Below are positions 24,244 to 31,864 of a DNA stretch of 37,238 bases, one piece after another (within the stretch, counting starts at the first letter, position 1; every line of letters begins with the position of its first letter). This stretch comes from CAZGWJ01 sp964529445 (GTDB taxonomy: Bacteria > Oederibacteriota > Muellerivitia > Muellerivitales > Muellerivitaceae), in the NCBI GenBank assembly GCA_964529445.1, contig CAZGWJ010000020.1:1-37238 (forward strand), given 5' to 3'. Made by a program: the position numbers and the translations under genes. The notes under the pieces are model-generated. The model did not search any database, had not been told where the DNA came from, and saw only the letters and a program-made list of their open reading frames with translations.

Positions 24244-24524
24244 GTTGGCAACTGCTTTATAGCAAGGCCACCCGTAAGGATGCGGCCAAGCTCAAGTCCT
24301 CCAACCTGCAAACCATGGTGGACAAGCTTCTGGACCTGTTGGAGAAGGACCCCCTCACCAATTCGCCTCCCTATGAAAAGCTGGTCGGGGACCTGGACGG
24401 GTTCTATTCGCGCCGTATCAACATCAAGCATCGCCTCATATATCGAGTGGACAAGGCCCATCGCCGGGTTTTCATAGAACGGATGTGGACGCACTATGAA
24501 TCAATTGAACATAACGCGATTTGA
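24240..24524 (+). CDS. yoeB: Txe/YoeB-family mRNA interferase toxin
   Basis: 94 aa, GTG start overlapping the antitoxin stop. Family residues are in place: Glu46 (PPYEKLVGDLDGFYSRR), Arg59, Arg65 (KHRLIYRV) and His85 (WTHYE), which correspond to the E46/R65/H83 active site of E. coli YoeB. It cleaves mRNA at the ribosomal A site. It carries about eight extra residues after the usual HYE end (SIEHNAI). Confidence 0.9.
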   Translation: MSWQLLYSKATRKDAAKLKSSNLQTMVDKLLDLLEKDPLTNSPPYEKLVGDLDGFYSRRINIKHRLIYRVDKAHRRVFIERMWTHYESIEHNAI

Positions 24525-24612
24525 TTGGACAGTCCGTTCTACAACAACGAGAGGACCCATACCGGCTATCGCTGCCAGGGGCGCACTTCTCGGCAGACCT
24601 TGAATGACCTGA
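24525..24612 (+). pseudogene. C-terminal scrap of an IS481/rve-type transposase
   Basis: Immediately after the yoeB stop the plus frame reads FYNNERTHTGYRCQGRTSRQ, the conserved end of rve-type transposases (the YNxERxHxGY...GRTP element). No upstream catalytic domain remains, so this is a decayed remnant. An IS481-like gene begins at 36721, but its C-terminus is outside the window and cannot be compared. Confidence 0.65.
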
Positions 24613-25029
24613 CAGTCGTTCGGCCCCATGCCCGCGGCGTTCCCCTCGCATGTCCAGGGGAGCTTTGTGTTCTCCTATTACGCGGATTATTGCCCGTGAG
24701 GAAAAAAGCCGGCATTTCGGCCCTGAAATCGGCGGCGGCATGATTGTGACGCCCGACCCGCACGCTTTGAGGAGTAAAGCGATCCTTGAACATGGAGAGA
24801 CTGAAGGATATGGACAAGACGGTGATGGCCAGCTAACTGCCCTGCTTCACTAGAGCGCCATGACAACAACTCCTCATTCCGCATCCCTAATTGCCGTTTT
24901 ACTGTGTCATTGCCGTAACCTTCTAATTTCTACCTTCTATCTTCAACCTGCCGCGCTGTTCCTTTGCGGTTCCGTTCTGTAGTGCCGTGCAAAGTCGTTC
25001 GCCGTAAACTCCTAATTACTAACTGTCGT
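24613..25029. other. Gene-free stretch with degenerate repeat phrases
   Basis: About 417 bases with no recognisable gene. 24868-24895 (ACTCCTCATTCCGCATCCCT...), 24916-24948 (CTTCTAATTTCTACCTTC...) and 25003-25027 (AAACTCCTAATTACTAACTG...) are degenerate copies of an ATTCCTAATTC-type repeat. The rest looks like decayed mobile-element DNA. Confidence 0.45.
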
Positions 25030-25413
25030 TTAATAGTTTCCTTTCCCCGGTATAACATGCCTCACTCCACCTCGAGGTCGCTCAACATCACCTCTTCGTC
25101 GGGGTATTAGATGTATATGAAGGTGGAAGATGGTCTGCCCAGCCGTCTCGCCAATATTGATGCCGATGTTGTAGCCGTCCGGCTGCTGGAGCGAATCCAG
25201 ATGCTTCTTGGCCTTTTCGACCATGTCCCAGAGGGCTTGGCGTTCCTCGGGGGTGGCGTCGAAGTAGTTGGCGACGTGGCGCTTGGGGATGATGAGGATG
25301 TGGCCTTCGGTCACGGGGAAGATGTCCCATTTGGCGAGACAGAGGGGGGAATCCAGAACGATCTGCCCCGGCGGGATGTGGCAGAAGGGGCATGTCTCGA
25401 TCTCAGATATCAT
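25030..25413 (-). CDS. HIT-family hydrolase
   Basis: 127 aa from ATG 25413. The neighbouring ATG at 25422 overlaps the -10 box TAAAAT, so the second is preferred. N-terminal CPFCHIPPGQIVLDSPLCLAKWD with a CxxC pair, IPKRHVANYF, and the histidine triad FHLHIHLIPRR followed by GDVERPRGGVRHVIP. These are nucleotide (often dinucleoside polyphosphate or AMP-conjugate) hydrolases or transferases. The C-terminus is close to that of AP4A-type HIT proteins. It sits between an IS remnant and the HNH pair, divergent from the latter. Confidence 0.9.
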   Translation of the reverse strand: MISEIETCPFCHIPPGQIVLDSPLCLAKWDIFPVTEGHILIIPKRHVANYFDATPEERQALWDMVEKAKKHLDSLQQPDGYNIGINIGETAGQTIFHLHIHLIPRRRGDVERPRGGVRHVIPGKGNY

Positions 25414-25420
25414 GGCACGC

Positions 25421-25426
25421 ATTTTA
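25421..25426 (-). promoter_or_regulatory. -10 box of the HIT gene (leaderless arrangement)
   Basis: TAAAAT on the minus strand, seven bases from ATG 25413. No SD or good -35 is visible. Confidence 0.4.
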
Positions 25427-25510
25427 GCATCATCATGGACCGCACGAATTGTCGCTTTCGTCGCAGTTATTTACTGATGCCGATGGACCATGGCAAGAAC
25501 GGCCACGCGG

Positions 25511-25516
25511 TATAAT
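25511..25516 (+). promoter_or_regulatory. -10 box of the HNH pair (leaderless arrangement)
   Basis: Perfect TATAAT with only CGGCTC between it and ATG 25523, so transcription should start at the A of the start codon or within a base or two. No SD is present. The -35 region is poor. Confidence 0.55.
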
Positions 25517-25522
25517 CGGCTC

Positions 25523-26521
25523 ATGCAATCCGGGATTAACTCGATTCTTGAGAAGTACATCCGCCAGTTCGCCGCCCTGCGGCGCGCCCAAGGGCGCATG
25601 TGGGGTCCGGATACCCGCAAAAAGGCTCCGCACAAACCTCTCCTTCTCCTGGCGATCATCGACCTGGTCGAGCGGGGGTCCCTTTTATCCCCCGTCGTCG
25701 TCCTTGAAAACCACCTCGTCGAGCTCAACGAGCTCTTCACGAATTACTGGCGGCAGGTCGTTCCCCTGTCCCAACAAACCAGTATCGCCTTCCCTTTTTC
25801 TCGCCTTTTCACAGAGCCGTTCTGGAAGCTGATCCCCTTGCCCGGGAAGGAGATCAACCGGGCGAATGTCGATCAGATAACGGCCGTGAGTCAATTGAGG
25901 AAATTGGCTTCCTCATCCCGCATGGATGAGGATCTCTTCGCCCTCATGACCGATCTGAAAGCCCGAAATATTTTGCGATCGATCTTGATCGATTCCCATT
26001 TCTCCCTTGCAGCCGGCAAGGCCCTGTGGACACAGGTCATGGTTCACACCCAGTCCTGGGAATATGCCGAACAGCTGGAGATGGCCGCCAAGGAACCTTT
26101 GGTCGATAAGGTCATCAAGGAGCGGGAGGTCACGGAGCCAGTCCGGGACCAGGGATTCCGGAAGGCCGTCGTCGGGACCTACGATCACCGGTGCGCGCTC
26201 TGCGGAATGCGGGTCATCACGTCGGAGGGTCATACCTGTGTGGACGCGGCCCACATCATCCCCTGGAGCGAGAGCCACAACGACGACATCCGCAACGGGA
26301 TGGCCCTTTGCAAGCTGTGCCATTGGGCTTTCGATCATCGCATGGCCGCCGTGAAACGGGATTACACCGTGTTGATCTCCCGCCAAGTCCAACAAACACC
26401 CAACGTTGCCGATAGTCTTCTACGACTTCAGGGCAAACCCCTCCACAAGCCCGCCAACCAGCCCTTCTGGCCCGCGCTGGTATTTCTGGACAAACACCGC
26501 CTCACAAGGTTCGCCGGATGA
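25523..26521 (+). CDS. HNH endonuclease A (type IV restriction-like)
   Basis: 332 aa. Residues about 30-105 are a conserved sensor-like domain (APHKPLLLLAIIDLVERGSL ... YWRQVV ... FPFSRL ... FWKLIPLPG), the arrangement found at the front of many HNH restriction enzymes and reminiscent of the sulfur-binding domain of phosphorothioate-dependent ones; key residues cannot be checked by eye. The C-terminal nuclease (about 205-285) has zinc pairs C224/C227 and C263/C266 and the catalytic set H244 (DAAHIIPW), N258 (RNGM) and H267 (CHWAFD). Start at 25523 is fixed by TATAAT six bases upstream. The stop overlaps the next ATG. Likely cuts foreign or modified DNA. Confidence 0.8.
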   Translation: MQSGINSILEKYIRQFAALRRAQGRMWGPDTRKKAPHKPLLLLAIIDLVERGSLLSPVVVLENHLVELNELFTNYWRQVVPLSQQTSIAFPFSRLFTEPFWKLIPLPGKEINRANVDQITAVSQLRKLASSSRMDEDLFALMTDLKARNILRSILIDSHFSLAAGKALWTQVMVHTQSWEYAEQLEMAAKEPLVDKVIKEREVTEPVRDQGFRKAVVGTYDHRCALCGMRVITSEGHTCVDAAHIIPWSESHNDDIRNGMALCKLCHWAFDHRMAAVKRDYTVLISRQVQQTPNVADSLLRLQGKPLHKPANQPFWPALVFLDKHRLTRFAG

Positions 26522-27435
26522 GCCCCGGAATCGACCAGCGTGTGCGGCTGACGGCTTTTGAGTTCCTCAAAGGCCTCCAGAACATCCATGGCGAGCTGCT
26601 TCCCCGGGAGAAACTGGTCAAAGGCTTCCTCTACGAAGACCGCCGGGTCCCTTTGATGGGTCCCCAGGGCATCTTCAAGCCTGCCATCCTCCCCGAAATT
26701 CCCATCAGCATCACCACTTCCCCAGTAATCGAAGGCCGTAGCCGCCCTTACGAAGACAGCATCGATTACGGGGGCTATCTCCGATATAGATATAGAGGTA
26801 CTAACCCCCAACATCATGAGAATATCGGTTTGCGATCCGCCATGACCAGCAAGACCCCCCTGATTTACTTCCACGGGATTGCTAAAAGTCTCTACCTTGC
26901 CTTCTGGCCGGTCTTCATTGTCGGTGACGACCCCCGCACGCTCACCTTCACCGTGGTTGTGGACCAGCCCCAGCAGTTGGCCGCCGCCCAGGAATCCTTC
27001 TCAACCCCCGAAGCTGACGCCCGACGCCGCTATTGCACCGTCGAGGTCCAGCAGAGGGTCCACCAGCAGGGCTTTCGCCACCGGGTCTTGAAGGCCTATA
27101 GGGAGACCTGCGCGATTTGTCGCTTGAAGCACACCGAACTGCTAGAGGCCGCCCACATCCTGCCCGACGGCCATCCCAAAGGCGAGCCCACCGTCGTAAA
27201 CGGTATTTCACTTTGTAATATCCACCATGCCGCCTACGACAAGCAGATCATCGGTATCCGACCTGATTACCGGGTCGTTGTCCGTGAAGATGTCTTGAAA
27301 GAAGTCGACGGCCCCATGTTGCTGCATGGTCTGCAGGGTTTCAATAATTCGAAGCTAATATTACCCGCCCGCAAGTCCGAGTACCCCAACCCCGAGTTTC
27401 TCGCCGAACGCTTTGCCGAATTCAAAGCAAGCTAG
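26518..27435 (+). CDS. HNH endonuclease B with N-terminal SRA/PUA-like domain
   Basis: 305 aa, ATGA overlap with gene A. Residues about 1-150 form a beta-rich domain (FKPAILPEIPISITTS, YGGYLRYRYRGTNPQHHENIG, PLIYFHGIAKSLYLAFWPVFIVGDDP) that I recognise from restriction-like HNH proteins, where it is a candidate modified-base reader. The nuclease at about 185-250 has C198/C201, H213 (AAHILPDG), N228 (VVNGISLCN) and H236, i.e. an HNH_2 type with one zinc pair. Expected to act as a partner or second specificity with gene A. Codons with more A/T than the left half of the window suggest acquired DNA. Confidence 0.75.
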   Translation: MSPGIDQRVRLTAFEFLKGLQNIHGELLPREKLVKGFLYEDRRVPLMGPQGIFKPAILPEIPISITTSPVIEGRSRPYEDSIDYGGYLRYRYRGTNPQHHENIGLRSAMTSKTPLIYFHGIAKSLYLAFWPVFIVGDDPRTLTFTVVVDQPQQLAAAQESFSTPEADARRRYCTVEVQQRVHQQGFRHRVLKAYRETCAICRLKHTELLEAAHILPDGHPKGEPTVVNGISLCNIHHAAYDKQIIGIRPDYRVVVREDVLKEVDGPMLLHGLQGFNNSKLILPARKSEYPNPEFLAERFAEFKAS

Positions 27436-27462
27436 TCCCCATTAAATTAAGAGGATTACACA

Positions 27463-28134
27463 TCATAATGTGAACAAGGGATGCCTTTTCTGGATAACCA
27501 ATAAATAAAGAACCGCACCAGCCATATACATAGCTACCTTGGAACCATTCAGGCGGGACTTTAATTCGGTCGAAAAACACTTGGTCAGGTCTTCGAGCTT
27601 CACCCTAGGACGATGCTGATAGATCAAGATAGATTTCCCCATCTTCCAGACGGCCTCGACCTCATCCCACGCCACATATTTGCTGTAATTCTTCCGTCCG
27701 AACGGGACGGACTTCACCTCGATGCCGTTGTCCGGATCGAAAAAAACCCAATCGGCCTTCTTCACCTCTTCCAGCATCCTCACCCTCCACTTCAGCCGCT
27801 CCTCCCTGCCGTCCGGGACAGTGGCCGAATAGAACCCCGTCCTCGGCAGGATCTCGGCCTTCTCGATCAGCCGCACATTGGGTTTTTTCATCGATACCGT
27901 CTTTAACCATGCAAACAATTCATCATCAAAGCCCAAAGTGAACGGGCAGTTAGAAGTGAATCGTGAGGAATTTTCTTTTCGCCTTAAATACCCTCGGATC
28001 TGCCCGTCGTTACGCTTATCATTAGGGGTGAGCATCCACACGACCAATAGCCTCAGATCATTCCCCTTCTGCAGCGTCCTCAGCAGACTGTACTTGCGGA
28101 AGTCGTTGATATCGCCGAAGTACTGGTCCTTCAC
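27463..28134 (-). CDS. Unknown protein with FFDPDNG motif, last gene of the MazG operon
   Basis: 223 aa, GTG start with AGGAAGAG upstream, nine bases after the previous stop. I recognise it only as a conserved hypothetical type. Motifs: YFGDINDFRKYSLLR (5-19), WMLTPND (33-39), WVFFDPDNGIEVKS (129-142), KYVAWDEVE (152-160), ILIYQHRPR (169-177). The spacing of the acidic FFDPDNG segment after an amphipathic helix resembles motif IV of Rossmann methyltransferases and of three-Cys-motif partner proteins, but motif I is not visible. It could be a nucleotide- or nucleic-acid-modifying enzyme. Its place in the operon suggests a defence role. Confidence 0.6.
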   Translation of the reverse strand: MKDQYFGDINDFRKYSLLRTLQKGNDLRLLVVWMLTPNDKRNDGQIRGYLRRKENSSRFTSNCPFTLGFDDELFAWLKTVSMKKPNVRLIEKAEILPRTGFYSATVPDGREERLKWRVRMLEEVKKADWVFFDPDNGIEVKSVPFGRKNYSKYVAWDEVEAVWKMGKSILIYQHRPRVKLEDLTKCFSTELKSRLNGSKVAMYMAGAVLYLLVIQKRHPLFTL

Positions 28135-28143
28135 AATCTCTTC

Positions 28144-29058
28144 CTATGCCAGGAATCGCGTTTTCTGGTGCCACTCCAAGTACTCGCGCGCGGGTTGGTC
28201 CATTGCATGGTCCGGAAGGGCCCTCAACCTCTCGCCTTCCAGCATGTAATACACCTTCCCGTTCTGGTACTGTTCCCTGAGTTTCCCGCTCACCCGGACC
28301 TTGAGATCCTGGTCCACCCCGATGTAACCCCGGTCAAAGAGGATATGGATATCCGAGCGAAGCAAAAGCCCATTATTGATCTGATGCGGCCCATTCTCCG
28401 CGTACGGCTTGATGTGCGCCGCTTCGAGGACCGGGAGAGTCTTTTCGCCTGTCATGGCGCATCGCCGCCGATAGGCATCCGTCACCAGGACCCGGAAAGT
28501 CCCTTGCCCCAGTCTCGGCGTATGCAACTGCGGTGATCCATATCGCGGTGCTTCTGAAGTCCTGGGGTTCTCCCGCCCCACCCTGACGAAAACGCCTTCC
28601 CATATCTCCGACCCCATGTCCCCATCCTCGGAGTCGAGCGTCTTGCCCTGGACGATGTTCTTCGGCCACGCCTTGGGGACGCGCACCCAGTCCTGCCGCT
28701 CCAAGAAGAACGGTTCCGCCAGCAGGGTGCACCCAATGACGGGATCGGGCTCCTTCACCGCTTCCCTTCTGTAATGGATGATTGCTTCCCGGAGTTTCGA
28801 CTGGGATTCGGTACCGTTCTTCTCCTCATAAGCCAACCACGCTAGGGACAACGGCAAGGTCGTGTGCTTCACGAAATACCCGCCACCCACGACATAGTCG
28901 TTCGGACTGTGTAACTTGAAGAGGAAAGGCGCGCCTGGCGGCACCGGCCCCCAAGCCGTCTGAGACGCCCCAGGACGCCAGAAATTCACCTCGTCCGGTT
29001 TCTTCCCGGCAAGGAACCGGAACCAATCGTCGTCGGTAACCCCGACCCAGAATCTCAA
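28144..29058 (-). CDS. HNH endonuclease C with N-terminal PUA/EVE-like domain, TTG start
   Basis: 304 aa. Starts at TTG 29058, overlapping the helicase stop (TTGA), with GGGGAGGGG just upstream. Residues 1-90 (RFWVGVTDDDWFRFLA ... FLFKLHSPNDYVVGGGYF) look like a PUA/EVE-type fold, proposed to read modified bases. The nuclease at about 190-245 is HNH_2: C200, H215 (LEAAHIKPY), N229 (INNGLLL), H238 (DIHILFDRG). The widespread 'HNH restriction endonuclease' of about 300 aa has this architecture. Third gene of the MazG-helicase-HNH-unknown operon. Confidence 0.8.
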   Translation of the reverse strand: MRFWVGVTDDDWFRFLAGKKPDEVNFWRPGASQTAWGPVPPGAPFLFKLHSPNDYVVGGGYFVKHTTLPLSLAWLAYEEKNGTESQSKLREAIIHYRREAVKEPDPVIGCTLLAEPFFLERQDWVRVPKAWPKNIVQGKTLDSEDGDMGSEIWEGVFVRVGRENPRTSEAPRYGSPQLHTPRLGQGTFRVLVTDAYRRRCAMTGEKTLPVLEAAHIKPYAENGPHQINNGLLLRSDIHILFDRGYIGVDQDLKVRVSGKLREQYQNGKVYYMLEGERLRALPDHAMDQPAREYLEWHQKTRFLA

Positions 29059-31454
29059 CTCCGCCCCTCCCCGAGAACGGCCACGAACTCGGCAATGACC
29101 ACCAGATCGTCCGCTTTACGGACCTCGATCGATCCATAGTCCGGGTTCAACGGCTCAAGCACGATGCGCTCGTGTTCCCACTCGTCACCCCGCACCCTCT
29201 TCTCGGAGCGATACCTTTTCACCGTGTAACTTCCGCCCGTTTCAGGATCCGCCATGTCCCGGCATTGGGCCAGAACGATCTTTCCCTGTCTCGACCCCTG
29301 GGGTTTCGCCCGAAAGACGCAATACGCGCCGTCGCGAATTCGCGGTTCCATGGAGCGTCCCTTCACCTGAGCGATAAACATGTCCTTGTTCAGTCTTCCC
29401 ATCCCCTCGGCCCTAATCCACCCCGTCGCCTCCACAGCCTCCCCGAACCCGAAATATCCGGCCGCCGCCTTGAGGGAATAGACCGGCAGATGATCCACAT
29501 AGGCGCCGCGATCCGGCCGATCAACGATCCGGAAAGCTGTCCCCTCCGCCACCCGCCGGTTCGTCCTTGCCAGATCCAGTCGCCCCTTGAAGTATTCCCG
29601 CAGTCCCGGATCGGCGCACCAGACATAACAGCCCTTCCGTCCGCGTGAAAGCAGTACCTTATAGGTGCTCTTGATGATCTCCTGGACCTTTTCGAGAACA
29701 TCCCGTCTTGCCTGTTCATTTTTTCCGGCCTTCTGTAATTCCCCCTTCCAACCATTGAGCGAACTATCCGTCTTTGCCCGCTTCGCCGGGTCCCCGGTGA
29801 CCTTACCATCCCTGAAGACCAGGTCGGCTCCGATCAGGATGCCCACCCAGTCGAATTCCAGCCCCTGACTGGTGTGGATACACCCGACCTGTTCGATCCC
29901 GTCGCTCGCCCCCGCCCAGCTTTCCCCCGAATAATTCCACGGAAGGGACAATCCGTCCGCCTGCACGTGGCGGACCGGCGTCCCCCTCTCCCTGCCCTTG
30001 GTGGGCCACTCCCAGGAGTAACCCGCGATCAGCCGGGCTTTGTTGTCGGTATTCCTGGCCTTCAGCGCCTCGTAGAGGTCCTCGGCCCGGTTGAACACCC
30101 TGAAATCGTACTGACCATCCCCCCAATTCTCGTAATTCCCTGTTTGGCGCATCTGCAACACATCATCCAGCCAGTTCAGGTATCCCGTCGAACCGTTGCA
30201 TCTGAATTGAGCGGTCAATTGGAAAGGAGGGTGGAACCTGGCTTTGTACTTTTCCGCGGCAGCCTCGATCGCCTTGATCGATCCCGTGTCCTTCCAACTC
30301 ACCCGCTGTGTCTCATCGATGAAAAAGACGCTGATCCGGGAGGCCCGAACCATGTCCTCGACCATGCTCTTGCCCTTGTATTGATACGCCTTTTCCTTGA
30401 GTCGGTGCGCCTCGTCCACGATCAGAATCTCGCTTCGCTCATCCCGTCGGTAATCCGTCTGTGCAAAACTCCATGATGACCGGAACAAGGCTTGGCCGTC
30501 CTCGCGATACCGCCGGTCCCCCCGGGAGAGGCTCTCCACCAGCGCGTTCCTGAACGCCACATTGGGCGCGACAAAGAAGGCCATGCGTTTGTTCTTCAAT
30601 ACTTCCGCCATCAGGCGCACTGCAATCACCGATTTCCCGGTACCTGGTCCGCCCTCGACGACGAAAACGTGTCGATGGGTCCGCTCCTTGAGATCGAGGA
30701 TCCCGTGACGGATGATCCGGAAAGCCTCGTCCTGCTCATCAAGAAGGAGGAATTCCTCGTTGCCGTCCAGCATGCGTTCGACCCGGGCGATCAGTTCGTC
30801 GGCGGGACGCCACCGTCCCTGGTCGAGCAGGAACAGGACATCGTTCCCGCACTGATGTGGGATCAGAGCCTCGATGTACTCGCGCAAAGCGCCCACATCC
30901 CCCGCGAGGAACAGACGGGACTCGGCCAGCCATTCACCGTAACGCTCATCCTCGAGAGGTTCAGGCGTCCGCCGATGCAGGTTGAAAAGATAGGCAGAAG
31001 GGTGCAAACGCACGCCCTTCTCGACCACGTCCTGGTTGAATCGAAGGATCAGTCCCTTGTATTGGGTCGCCTGGAGACAGGGATGCCGGACGATCCTACC
31101 ACCTCCCACCGGCGCGTGGACCATTCCCTCGATCGGAGTGGCTTCAGCCCGATCCCATGCCTTGAGTTCGATGATCAGTGCGTTGTCATTATTCCCGTCA
31201 TTGCCCGCCAGCAAGACGTCGATCCTGCTTCTTCCGATCGAAGAGACGTGGTATTCGATCGCGACCTGGATATCGTCGGAAACCCGAGAGCGCCTCAGAG
31301 CGCCAGAAAACCGGGCATACTCGGACGCCCAGACGCTTCGGTCCGCAGGAACGGAACCTGTCTTCTCCCGAAAAGCGGTCTCCAAGCGTGTCTGGAGGAC
31401 GTTGTTATCGACATCATCCACGAACCCGGCGCGCGTATTGCGGTAAATGATCAT
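29055..31454 (-). CDS. Fusion of PD-(D/E)XK nuclease, DUF2075 SF1 helicase and LexA/S24 peptidase
   Basis: 799 aa; its ATG shares one base with the upstream stop (TAATG). Residues 1-150: nuclease-like, with RIDVLLAG (Asp79), IIELKAW (Glu96, Lys98) and a LQATQY segment (128-132) as in RecB-type nucleases. Residues about 262-615: DUF2075 (Schlafen group 3-like) helicase with Walker A GGPGTGKS (268-275), Walker B ILIVDEAH (343-350), FFIDETQR (377-384), LTAQFRC, HTSQGLEFDWVG (527-538) and LLSRGRKG (601-608). Residues about 655-799: LexA-like domain with AAG (664-666), VKGRSMEPRIRDG (Ser701) and YTVKRY (Lys746). The 35-residue distance from cleavage site to Ser equals that of LexA. Predicted role: a self-cleavable, DNA-acting defence effector. 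Confidence 0.8.
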   Translation of the reverse strand: MIIYRNTRAGFVDDVDNNVLQTRLETAFREKTGSVPADRSVWASEYARFSGALRRSRVSDDIQVAIEYHVSSIGRSRIDVLLAGNDGNNDNALIIELKAWDRAEATPIEGMVHAPVGGGRIVRHPCLQATQYKGLILRFNQDVVEKGVRLHPSAYLFNLHRRTPEPLEDERYGEWLAESRLFLAGDVGALREYIEALIPHQCGNDVLFLLDQGRWRPADELIARVERMLDGNEEFLLLDEQDEAFRIIRHGILDLKERTHRHVFVVEGGPGTGKSVIAVRLMAEVLKNKRMAFFVAPNVAFRNALVESLSRGDRRYREDGQALFRSSWSFAQTDYRRDERSEILIVDEAHRLKEKAYQYKGKSMVEDMVRASRISVFFIDETQRVSWKDTGSIKAIEAAAEKYKARFHPPFQLTAQFRCNGSTGYLNWLDDVLQMRQTGNYENWGDGQYDFRVFNRAEDLYEALKARNTDNKARLIAGYSWEWPTKGRERGTPVRHVQADGLSLPWNYSGESWAGASDGIEQVGCIHTSQGLEFDWVGILIGADLVFRDGKVTGDPAKRAKTDSSLNGWKGELQKAGKNEQARRDVLEKVQEIIKSTYKVLLSRGRKGCYVWCADPGLREYFKGRLDLARTNRRVAEGTAFRIVDRPDRGAYVDHLPVYSLKAAAGYFGFGEAVEATGWIRAEGMGRLNKDMFIAQVKGRSMEPRIRDGAYCVFRAKPQGSRQGKIVLAQCRDMADPETGGSYTVKRYRSEKRVRGDEWEHERIVLEPLNPDYGSIEVRKADDLVVIAEFVAVLGEGRS

Positions 31455-31852
31455 TACTTCCGTCCCTGGCGATCACCCTTTGAGTATTCCGTATACTTGA
31501 GATTGTGGCCCTTCACGCGATTCACGGGATATTTCCTGCCGTTCACGCGGACCTTGCGTGTCAATTCCTGATATAGATCAAACTCATACATCTGCGCAAA
31601 TCGGAGGAGGAAATACAGGACATCGGCCAGTTCCTCGGCCACTTGCCGCCTCTTCTTCTTGTCCTTCAGAAGAGCCTTCGACTGGACCTCCGACTTGAAA
31701 CGAAATAGATCGAGAAGCTCCGCCGCTTCGGTTACCACCCCAATGGCCAGGTCCTTGGGACTGTGGTACTGGTCCCAATCCCTCTTCTCGCAAAACACTC
31801 TCACAAGGTTCTTTAGTTTCTGGACGCTGATATTTCGGTCGGATTCATGCAT
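31454..31852 (-). CDS. MazG-like nucleotide pyrophosphohydrolase
   Basis: 132 aa. WDQYHSPKDLAIGVVTEAAELLDLF and EELADVLYFLLRFA supply the EAAE (Glu42, Glu45) and ELAD (Glu74, Asp77) metal ligands of the all-alpha NTP pyrophosphohydrolases (MazG-like, RS21-C6 type). They hydrolyse (d)NTPs to monophosphates. First gene of the four-gene operon; the -10 TAAAAT lies six bases from its ATG and there is no SD. In a defence setting it could lower dNTP pools or remove modified nucleotides. The C-terminal basic tail (RVKGHNLKYTEYSKGDRQGRK, read in parts) extends past the fold. Confidence 0.85.
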   Translation of the reverse strand: MHESDRNISVQKLKNLVRVFCEKRDWDQYHSPKDLAIGVVTEAAELLDLFRFKSEVQSKALLKDKKKRRQVAEELADVLYFLLRFAQMYEFDLYQELTRKVRVNGRKYPVNRVKGHNLKYTEYSKGDRQGRK

Positions 31853-31858
31853 ATTTCC

Positions 31859-31864
31859 ATTTTA
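31859..31864 (-). promoter_or_regulatory. -10 box of the MazG operon (leaderless arrangement)
   Basis: TAAAAT on the minus strand, six bases (GGAAAT) before the ATG. No convincing -35 at 16-18 bp. Confidence 0.45.

Noticed and set aside
24650..24853. Plus-strand 67-codon frame after the transposase scrap
   Set aside because: No SD, no recognisable family, lies in decayed DNA.
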